From assembly GCF_023330685.1 (NCBI RefSeq), contig NZ_CP097128.1:3038001-3102000 (forward strand): DNA of 64,000 bases, read 5' to 3'. The notes under the pieces are model-generated. The model had not been told where the DNA came from, did no database searches, and worked only from the letters and a program-made list of their open reading frames with translations. This document shows positions 39,396 through 45,936 of the stretch, in pieces (within the stretch, counting starts at the first letter, position 1; the number at the start of each line of letters is the position of its first letter). The stretch comes from Conexibacter sp. DBS9H8. Its GTDB lineage: Bacteria; Actinomycetota; Thermoleophilia; Solirubrobacterales; Solirubrobacteraceae. The translations under genes and the position numbers were made by a program.

Positions 39396-41941
39396 CGGGA
39401 CGGGGCGGTCGTGGCGGGCGGGGCGGTGGCGGGGACCGACGTGGCGGACGTGGCGGTGGCGTCAACGGTGACCCCGGAGGCGTCGAGCCGGGTGAAGCTC
39501 GGCGTCACGTGCGTGAAGTGGGTCGCCTCAAGTGCCGCCCCGACCGCGGTGAGGGTGGCGCGGAGGCGCCCCAGGAGCGCGGCAAGGGCCGGATGGTCCG
39601 CCTCCGCTCCGGCGCTCAGCAGCGTCGCCGGCTCGGCGAGGGCGAGCGCGGTCGTCGCCTCGAGGACGAGGCCCTGCTCGGTGGCGAGCCGGCCGCCGGG
39701 CGGTTCGGGCAGAGCGTCGAGGTCGGCGCTGAGGCGGCCCAGCGCGTGGGCGAGGGAGCGCGGGTTGTCGTGGTCACAGAGGAGCAGGTCGAGCACCGTC
39801 TCGACCTGGGCCTGGGAGCGGTAGCGGAAGCGGTAGGTGATGATCGACTCGCTCGCGGACAGGACCGACTCGAGCAGGAGGCTGTCGGCGGCGCGGCCGT
39901 GGCGGCGGGTGAGGGTCGCCTCGAGCAGGACGAGCAGCTGCAGGGATCGCTCGAGGCGCCGCCCCGCGTCCATGAACCGCCAGCCGAGGTCACGCACCAT
40001 CGACTCGACACCGAGGCCGCTGAGGGCCAGCAGGGAGGCGATCACCTGGGCGAGCGCCGCCTGGGCCGGGTCGTCGATACCCCCGGTCGGCTCGAGTTGG
40101 GCGATCGCGCTCTCCAGCGGACCGATCACCAGCCACGTGTCGCGGCTCAACTGGTCGCGGACCGCCTCGGCGTTCTCCAGCATCGCCCGCAGCGCCCCGG
40201 CGATCGCCGGTCCGGCGGCCTCCCGGAGCGGCCGCCCGCCGGCTTCGGCGATCTGCTCGAGCGCGCCCTCGAGCACCGACAGGCAGGCCCGGCCGGCCGG
40301 GTTGTCAGCGTTGGCGAAGTCGTTGTAGCGGTCGTTCACCGTGCGCGTGAGGCGGGTGAGCGCTTCGGCCCGCTCGGCGTAGCGGCCCAGCCACCACAGC
40401 GACTCGGCGGCGGCGGCGGGGATCGAGGCCATCGGGCCGACACCGCTGCCGGTGCGCCCAGCGGCCAGCCACAGGGCCGAGACCGGCTCGGGGGCGGCCG
40501 ACAGCACCCAGGTGTCGCGGGTGACCGTCTCCGCGCCGAGCCCGGCGCTGCCTTCGGCACTGACGCCCTCGCCCGGACCGGGGCCGCTGAGCCGGGTGAG
40601 CCCGCCCGGCAGCACGGTGAACTCGCCCCCACGGGCGACCGCGAAGGCCCGCAGCACGCTCTCTCGCGGAGCCCAGCCGGTCGGGCCGAGGACGGGGGCA
40701 CACGCCGGTGAGAGCTCCTCCCGGGCCACCCAGCCCGCGGGATCGTGGCGGATCCGGGCGATCAGCTCGCCCCGGGCGGCGACGCTCAGCTGCGCCGGGA
40801 TGATCGGGTCCGCCGTCCGCGGGCCGCGCAGGCCGAGCAGGCCCAACGTGTCGAGATGCTCGAGCACGTAGGCGCAGGCCGCCGGTTCCCCACACCACCA
40901 CGTGGGGAGGCCGGCGAGGGTCAGCGGCCGGCCGAGCAGGGCTTCCGCGACGCGCGGCAGGGCGGCCATCAGGCCCGGGTTCTCGAGGATCGCGGCGCCG
41001 ACGTGGTTGACGAGGCTGACCCGCCCGGCGCGGGCGGCCTCGAGCAGCCCCGGCACCCCGAGCTGAGAGTCCCCACGCAGCTCGAGCGGGTCACAGAAGT
41101 CACCGTGCACCCGGCGCAGGATCACGTCGACGGGCTCGAAGCGTCCGACCGAGCGCATCCACACGCGCTCGCCGCGGACGGTGAGATCGCGCCCCTGCAC
41201 GAGCGGAAAGCCGAGGGTGGCGGCAAGCGCGGCGTGCTCGTAGGCGGTCGCGCTGAGCGGGCCGGGGGTGAGGACGACGATCCGCGGGTCCTCGACCCCG
41301 GCTGGGGCGGCCTCCTGCAGCGCGGCGCGCACGGTCCGCAGGAACGGCGCGAGCCGCTGAACCTGGCTGTCGCGGTGGAGGGCGGGCAGCACCTGGGAGA
41401 GCACGCGGCGGTTCGCGAGCGCGTAGGCGACCCCGGCGGGCGTCTCGGCGCGGTCCTCGAGCACGATCATCTCGCCGGCCGCGTCACGCCCGAGGTCGGC
41501 GGCGTAGCTGAGCAGGCCGGCACTGGGCCGGCCGGCGCCGGTCAGGCCGATCCCGTCACCGGGCCGGAGAAAGCGCGGATCGGCGAGGATCAGCTCGGCG
41601 GGCAGCAACCGGCGGGTCAGCAGGCGCCGCTGCCCGTAGAGATCGTCGAGCACGAGGGAGAGCAGCTCGGCGCGCTCCCTCAACCCCGTCTCGATCCGGC
41701 GCCACTCGCGGGCGGGGAGGACCGCGGGGACGGGATCGAGCCGCCAGCGGCCGCCGGCGTAGACGACGCCGTCCTGGGCGAGCAGGCGGCTGACCTCCCC
41801 ACGGCGGCGCTCGAGCCCCCCGGGCCCCGGCCCGGTGATGGCGTCGAGGATCGGCCCGACGTGCGGCCGGGGCCGGCCGTCGGGCTCGAGCATCTCATCC
41901 CAGCGGCCGGCGGGCGGCCGGTAGAGGATCGTTCCTGTCAT
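39392..41941 (-). CDS. Circularly permuted ATP-grasp protein fused to alpha-E domain
   Basis: An 849-residue two-part protein. Residues 1-480 match the circularly permuted ATP-grasp family (formerly DUF404/407): VYAGGRWRLDPVPAVLPARE, FLRPGDGIGLTGAGRPSAGL, DPRIVVLTPGPLSATAYEHA and GLPTWWCGEPAACAYVLEHL. Residues 510-830 are the helical alpha-E domain (formerly DUF403): ESLWWLGRYAERAEALTRLT, GWRFMDAGRRLERSLQLL and ITYRFRYRSQAQVETVLDLL. In many genomes these are two genes; here they are fused. ATP-grasp enzymes usually form amide bonds, so a peptide or peptide-tag product is suspected. It overlaps its neighbours by 4 nt on both sides. Confidence 0.93.
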   Translation of the reverse strand: MTGTILYRPPAGRWDEMLEPDGRPRPHVGPILDAITGPGPGGLERRRGEVSRLLAQDGVVYAGGRWRLDPVPAVLPAREWRRIETGLRERAELLSLVLDDLYGQRRLLTRRLLPAELILADPRFLRPGDGIGLTGAGRPSAGLLSYAADLGRDAAGEMIVLEDRAETPAGVAYALANRRVLSQVLPALHRDSQVQRLAPFLRTVRAALQEAAPAGVEDPRIVVLTPGPLSATAYEHAALAATLGFPLVQGRDLTVRGERVWMRSVGRFEPVDVILRRVHGDFCDPLELRGDSQLGVPGLLEAARAGRVSLVNHVGAAILENPGLMAALPRVAEALLGRPLTLAGLPTWWCGEPAACAYVLEHLDTLGLLGLRGPRTADPIIPAQLSVAARGELIARIRHDPAGWVAREELSPACAPVLGPTGWAPRESVLRAFAVARGGEFTVLPGGLTRLSGPGPGEGVSAEGSAGLGAETVTRDTWVLSAAPEPVSALWLAAGRTGSGVGPMASIPAAAAESLWWLGRYAERAEALTRLTRTVNDRYNDFANADNPAGRACLSVLEGALEQIAEAGGRPLREAAGPAIAGALRAMLENAEAVRDQLSRDTWLVIGPLESAIAQLEPTGGIDDPAQAALAQVIASLLALSGLGVESMVRDLGWRFMDAGRRLERSLQLLVLLEATLTRRHGRAADSLLLESVLSASESIITYRFRYRSQAQVETVLDLLLCDHDNPRSLAHALGRLSADLDALPEPPGGRLATEQGLVLEATTALALAEPATLLSAGAEADHPALAALLGRLRATLTAVGAALEATHFTHVTPSFTRLDASGVTVDATATSATSVPATAPPATTAPSR

Positions 41942-42855
41942 CGCGCCGGCGCCCGCTCCGGCCGGGCCGAGAGGGCGCTGCGAACCGGTCCGGACGCGCT
42001 CATCGCGTACGCGCCGGCGAGCCCCTGCCAGGGCGCGTAGCGGGCGAAGTGGGCGCGGACGGCCGCCTCGTCGGCCCGCGCGTGAGGGTCCCCGCCGGCG
42101 CGGAGGCGGCCGACGAGCTTGAGGAAGCCGAGGTCGCCGGCGGGGAGCTGGTCGAGCCGGCCCTGTCCGGTGAGCGCAACCATCTCAACCGTCCACGCGC
42201 CGATCCCGGGGATCGCGCGCAGCCGCCGCCAGCCGGCCTCCTGCAGCGCCGGGTCGGGGCTGTCGAGGTCGATCCGGCCGGCGGCGACCTCCCGGGCGGC
42301 GCGGATGAGGCTGGCGGCCCGTCCCGGGCTGAGGTCACAGGCACACAGCTGGGCGGGCGCGAGCGCGGCGATGCTCGCCGCGGCCGGCGCGTCCCGCAGG
42401 TCCCCGTCGGGGCGTCCGTGACGGGCGTGGATGCACCGCTGGATCGCCACCGCCCGCTCGTATTCGATCAGCTGCTCGGTGACGGCGGCGAGCAGCGCCT
42501 CGAACCCGCCGGGGCGGCCCGGCGGGCGTAGGGTCGGGTCAGCCCGGAGGGCGGGACCGAGCCACGGGTCGGCGCGAAAGCGCCGGTGAAAGGCGGCGAG
42601 CTCGAGGTCGACCCCGAGGGCGCGACGCATCCGAGCGATCGCAGCCGGCTCCCGTGCGCCGAACAGGACCGCCCCGGAGCTGAGCTGCGCGACCCGGACG
42701 AGCACCGGGCGCCCGTCAACGTGGAGCAGACGGTGGACGACGCCGTTGGTGACCCGGGTGAGACCGTCCATCGATCCGGCGGTGCGGAGCCGGAACGGCC
42801 ACGGGGGCAGGACCTCGACCCGCGCCTCGCGGCCGTCCGTCGAACGCGTCCTCAC
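41938..42855 (-). CDS. AlkA-like DNA-3-methyladenine glycosylase
   Basis: A 305-residue base-excision repair protein of the HhH-GPD superfamily. The helix-hairpin-helix is RAIPGIGAWTVEMVAL near 213-228, and the catalytic Asp lies in LPAGDLGFLKLVG near 242. The N-terminal part (VEVLPPWPFRLRTAGSMDGL) fits the AlkA beta domain. GTG 42855 is chosen because it overlaps the upstream gene's stop by 4 nt. The stop overlaps the ATP-grasp start by 4 nt. A repair glycosylase tightly coupled to a peptide-bond-forming system is unusual. Confidence 0.87.
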   Translation of the reverse strand: MRTRSTDGREARVEVLPPWPFRLRTAGSMDGLTRVTNGVVHRLLHVDGRPVLVRVAQLSSGAVLFGAREPAAIARMRRALGVDLELAAFHRRFRADPWLGPALRADPTLRPPGRPGGFEALLAAVTEQLIEYERAVAIQRCIHARHGRPDGDLRDAPAAASIAALAPAQLCACDLSPGRAASLIRAAREVAAGRIDLDSPDPALQEAGWRRLRAIPGIGAWTVEMVALTGQGRLDQLPAGDLGFLKLVGRLRAGGDPHARADEAAVRAHFARYAPWQGLAGAYAMSASGPVRSALSARPERAPAR

Positions 42856-43187
42856 CCGGGGGGCGGGACGACCCGCACCGCCCGCACGTGCACGATGTAG
42901 GTACCCGGCGTCATCAGCGGCCGGCCCGGGCCGGGACGGCCGGGATCTGAGGGGCGGCCGAGATCCCCCGAACCGGGCTGCGGCCCGACCGGGCTGACCG
43001 CTCCGACACGGCGCACCAGCGCGAGCGCGGTCGCCCCGGCGAGCATCCCCGCGGTCGCCGCGAGCGCCCCCTGCACACGCGGGTTCGCCGCGACGGCGCG
43101 GGTCCGCCTCAGAAGGCCGCCGGGCCCGCCGGCCGGCTCGAGCTCCTCCACCACCTCCGCATCGACGATCTCCAAATCGGCGTCCAT
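42852..43187 (-). CDS. Small single-helix membrane protein heading the ATP-grasp operon
   Basis: A 111-residue protein: acidic N-terminus (MDADLEIVDAEVVEELEP), one membrane segment (ALAATAGMLAGATALALV), a Pro/Gly-rich stretch and a short end containing PGTYIVHVRAVRVV. Unknown family. It overlaps the AlkA-like start by 4 nt, so it is the first gene of the operon, and it is divergent from the oxoamine synthase gene with 17 nt between the starts. Confidence 0.6.
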   Translation of the reverse strand: MDADLEIVDAEVVEELEPAGGPGGLLRRTRAVAANPRVQGALAATAGMLAGATALALVRRVGAVSPVGPQPGSGDLGRPSDPGRPGPGRPLMTPGTYIVHVRAVRVVPPPG

Positions 43188-43204
43188 CGGGCAATGGTGA
43201 CAGC

Positions 43205-44467
43205 ATGACCCGCGTGTCAGACGTCTTCCAGAAAGCGCGGGACTTCGAGCGCATCCCCCAGCTCAACGCGGCCCGCGCTGCGGGCGCGCTCCCCTACTTC
43301 CGGGTCCTCGAGGGCCCGACCCTCCCGGTCGTCCACATGGAGGGAGCCGACCGGATCATGCTCGGCTCCAACAACTACCTCGGGCTGACCGGGGACGAGC
43401 GGGTCAAGCAGGGCGCCCGGGACGCGCTCGAGCGCTACGGCACGGGTCTCACCGGCAGCCGCTTCCTCAACGGCACGATCGGGCTGCACGTCGAGCTCGA
43501 GCGTGAACTCGCAGACTGGATGGGGACCGAGGACGCGCTCGTCTTCACGACCGGCCATCAGGCGAACCTCGGGGCGCTCGGGACGATCCTCGGTCCGGGG
43601 GACACCGTCGTCGCCGACTCGGGCGACCACGCGAGCATCCTCGACGGGATCCTCCTCTCCCAGGCGAAGCTGCGCGCCTTCCGCCACAACCGGCTCGACC
43701 TGTTCGAAAAGCGGCTCGCAGCGGCCGAGCGGGACGGCGGCGGGATCCTCGTCGTCGTCGACGGCGTCTACTCGATGGAGGGGGACGTCGCACCGCTGCC
43801 GGAGATCATCGAGATCGCCGCCCGGCACGGCGCCCGGGTGATGGTCGATGAGGCCCACGCCCTCGGGGTGCTCGGTCCGCGGGGGGCAGGGGCGAGCGAG
43901 CTGTTCGGGGTCGAGGACCGCGTCGACCTGCGGATGGGGACCTTCTCAAAGTCCCTCGCCTCCTGCGGCGGGGTGATCGCCGGCTCTGCCGAGGTGATCG
44001 AGTACCTGCGGATCGCCTCACGGCCGTTCATCTTCACCGCCTCGGCGGTGCCGGCGGCAGTCGGCGCGACGCTCGCGGCGGTGCGGATCGCCCGCAGCCC
44101 CGAGGGGCGTGAGCTGTTCGCCCGGGTCCTGGAGAACGCCGCCTACCTGCGGGCCGGCCTGATCGCGCTCGGGTTTCAGGCGACCGGCCAGTCGCACCTG
44201 CCCGACGGGACGCCGATCGTCACGCCGGTCGTCCCGGTGACCGTCGGGGAGGACTGGAAGGCCGTGTTCCTGTGGAAGGCGCTGTATGACGCCGGGGTGT
44301 TCGTCAACGTCGCGATCCACCCGGCCGTGCCGCCCGGCGGAGCACTGCTGCGCACGAGCGTGATGGCGACCCATGACCGGCCGACCCTCGACCGGGCGCT
44401 GGAGATCTTCGCGTCGGCCAAGCGCTCCTTCGAGGCCGAGCACGGCCCGCTGCCCTCCGCCGCCTGA
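43205..44467 (+). CDS. Alpha-oxoamine synthase family PLP enzyme (BioF/KBL/SPT-like)
   Basis: A 420-residue PLP-dependent enzyme that condenses an amino acid with an acyl-CoA. It shows LGSNNYLGLTGDERVKQGAR, the TGSRFLNG loop, ILVVVDGVYSMEGDVAPLPE, VMVDEAHALGVLGPRGAG and GTFSKSLASCGGV with the PLP Lys near 249. 8-amino-7-oxononanoate synthase, 2-amino-3-ketobutyrate ligase and serine palmitoyltransferase share these motifs. Other biotin or threonine genes are absent nearby, so a sphingolipid-like or other role is open. A hairpin at 44507 follows. Confidence 0.88.
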   Translation: MTRVSDVFQKARDFERIPQLNAARAAGALPYFRVLEGPTLPVVHMEGADRIMLGSNNYLGLTGDERVKQGARDALERYGTGLTGSRFLNGTIGLHVELERELADWMGTEDALVFTTGHQANLGALGTILGPGDTVVADSGDHASILDGILLSQAKLRAFRHNRLDLFEKRLAAAERDGGGILVVVDGVYSMEGDVAPLPEIIEIAARHGARVMVDEAHALGVLGPRGAGASELFGVEDRVDLRMGTFSKSLASCGGVIAGSAEVIEYLRIASRPFIFTASAVPAAVGATLAAVRIARSPEGRELFARVLENAAYLRAGLIALGFQATGQSHLPDGTPIVTPVVPVTVGEDWKAVFLWKALYDAGVFVNVAIHPAVPPGGALLRTSVMATHDRPTLDRALEIFASAKRSFEAEHGPLPSAA

Positions 44468-44506
44468 CCGCGCTCGCGGCTCCTCACCGTGGACGGATGT
44501 TCGGAG

Positions 44507-44528
44507 CCGTCCGGGGTTCACCGGACGG
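44507..44528. terminator. Hairpin terminator after the oxoamine synthase gene
   Basis: CCGTCCGG and CCGGACGG pair over 8 bp around GGTTCA, 39 nt after the stop codon. Confidence 0.5.
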
Positions 44529-44609
44529 TCACGGGCCGATCACAGAAAAATCACGCTAGGAGCACACGGTTCACCGGCGGGTGGGTTGCCCGGCCGGGGA
44601 GCGCCACGC

Positions 44610-44808
44610 TACGGTCATGTTCGTCCGAGATGGTTGGGGGTGTGGCGACGCCTCACAGGTTCCTGCTGTGAGGCGCCGCGGCGACTCAGGGGCCATCGTG
44701 ACGGTCGGACGCCTGTGGGAACAGGATTAAACTCACCGCGCCGGTGGCGCGGTGACAGACGACGCCCCGACCGGGGCCGATTGACGCTCATCACGGAGAG
44801 GATGATTG
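44610..44808 (+). promoter_or_regulatory. Structured 5' leader of the mIHF gene
   Basis: A TACGGT box (44610-44615) predicts a transcript start near 44622 and a leader of about 185 nt. The leader holds CGCCTCACAG/CTGTGAGGCG (44649-44675, 10 bp, 7-nt loop), CACCGCGCC/GGCGCGGTG (44734-44754, 9 bp plus a flanking T-A pair, 3-nt loop) and GCCCC/GGGGC near 44764-44777. The ribosome site GGAGAGG stands 7 nt before ATG 44809. Such a leader is unlike the leaderless genes around it. I know no matching riboswitch class. Confidence 0.5.
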
Positions 44809-45174
44809 ATGCCGGAATACGCTCAGACCCCCGCAGCGCCCCAGCGATTGAGGGCGCTGGAGCAGGCCAACCAGATCAGGCTCGCGCGGGCGGAACTGAA
44901 GCGGCGAGTGACGGAGGGGGACGTCTCCGCAGCGGAGGTGATCCTCACCTGCCCCGACGCCGCCCAGCGCTGGACGGTGGCGGAGCTGCTGATGGCCCAA
45001 CGGCGGTGGGGGGCAACCCGCTGCCGGAAGTTCCTCGAACGCAACGGGGTGTCCGAGATCAAGCCGATCGGGCAACTCACCGACCGTCAGCGGCGGATGC
45101 TCGCCGCCCAGCTCCAGGTCGCCTGCGTCGGCTCCGCCGACTCGGCTCGCGACCGCGAGCTCGTCCTCGCCTGA
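44809..45174 (+). CDS. mihF: Actinobacterial integration host factor (mIHF)
   Basis: A 121-residue nucleoid-associated DNA-binding protein. The signature LLMAQRRWGATRCRKFLERN with IGQLTDRQRRMLAAQL matches actinobacterial IHF, which has a helix-two-turn-helix core and compacts or bends DNA. ATG 44809 is preferred to TTG 44806 because GGAGAGG ends 7 nt upstream. In many actinobacteria mihF sits next to gmk and rpoZ; here it stands alone between an oxoamine synthase and the lipid-transport operon. A bidirectional terminator follows. Confidence 0.93.
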   Translation: MPEYAQTPAAPQRLRALEQANQIRLARAELKRRVTEGDVSAAEVILTCPDAAQRWTVAELLMAQRRWGATRCRKFLERNGVSEIKPIGQLTDRQRRMLAAQLQVACVGSADSARDRELVLA

Positions 45175-45184
45175 CCGACGCTGA

Positions 45185-45218
45185 GGGGGTGGTCTGCGCC
45201 GCGGCGAAGACCACCCCC
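45185..45218. terminator. Bidirectional hairpin terminator
   Basis: GGGGGTGGTCT and AGACCACCCCC pair perfectly over 11 bp around a 12-nt loop. It lies 10 nt after the mihF stop and 28 nt from the convergent thioredoxin-like gene. Confidence 0.7.
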
Positions 45219-45246
45219 GACGCCGCCGGAGCCCCGCTACCGACGC

Positions 45247-45936
45247 TCAGCGCGCGAGCGCAGAGACGACGGGCGTGAGCGCCGCGGCGGTGAGCCAGTG
45301 CTCCCCGATCAGCTCCCGGGTGACCGTGCCGCCGGCGCGGGCGACCTCGAGCAGCGGGCACACCTCCACCCCGTAGAGCTGGCCGACGACGCCGGTGAGG
45401 TCGTAGGCGACCTCGACCCTCGTCCAATGCTCCCGGTGCACGAGCCGGGCGGTCGCCGCCTTCGATGCGCTGATCGCGACCGCGGCGAACTGCACGTGCG
45501 GGAACCGGGCCGACAGGCGCTGGAGCGCGTCGACCTGGCGGATGCACGGCGGGGCGGACAGGGCGATGAAGGCGAGCACGAGCGGTCGGCGGTCACAGAC
45601 GTTGAGGCCACGCCGGGCTGGCCGGGCGGGGTTGCAGACCGGGTGCGGGTTGGCGGCGACGCTCGCGAGGTTCGCGGTGGCGAGCGGTGCGACGAACCGG
45701 GGCAGCCGGTGGCCGGCCGGGATGCCGGGCGTCGTGCTCGCGCCACCCCCCTGCGCCCACAGATAGACACTGAAGGCGACGACGAGCAGGATCCCGAACG
45801 CGGCGATCATCCGTTGGTAGCGGCGCGTGTCGATCATCACCGGGGCCGTACGCGGCGGGGTCGCCTCCGGCGCCGGCTCGGGGTCACGCGCGTCCGGATC
45901 CGAGGCACCGAACCCCTCCCATCCGGGGCCACTCAC
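45247..45936 (-). CDS. Membrane-anchored thioredoxin-like protein lacking the N-terminal active-site Cys
   Basis: A 229-residue protein with a 35-residue Pro/Asp-rich cytoplasmic N-terminus, one membrane helix (MIAAFGILLVVAFSVYLWAQ) and an external thioredoxin-fold domain. VLAFIALSAPPCIRQVDALQ corresponds to the active-site region, but the CxxC motif reads APPC: only the second Cys remains. CNPARPARRGLNVC offers two further Cys. It probably is not a standard disulfide reductase; a peroxiredoxin-like or structural role is possible. It overlaps the MMPL gene by 4 nt and ends the lipid-transport operon. Confidence 0.8.
   Translation of the reverse strand: MSGPGWEGFGASDPDARDPEPAPEATPPRTAPVMIDTRRYQRMIAAFGILLVVAFSVYLWAQGGGASTTPGIPAGHRLPRFVAPLATANLASVAANPHPVCNPARPARRGLNVCDRRPLVLAFIALSAPPCIRQVDALQRLSARFPHVQFAAVAISASKAATARLVHREHWTRVEVAYDLTGVVGQLYGVEVCPLLEVARAGGTVTRELIGEHWLTAAALTPVVSALAR

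Noticed and set aside
39392..41941. Reading the ATP-grasp/alpha-E gene as two genes
   Set aside because: The frame is continuous from 41941 to 39392 without stop, and no internal start with ribosome site lies between the domains, so it is a real fusion.
44520..44620. tRNA-like stretches with GGTTCACC and paired arms before mIHF
   Set aside because: No cloverleaf with acceptor and anticodon arms can be drawn; the sequences belong to simple hairpins.
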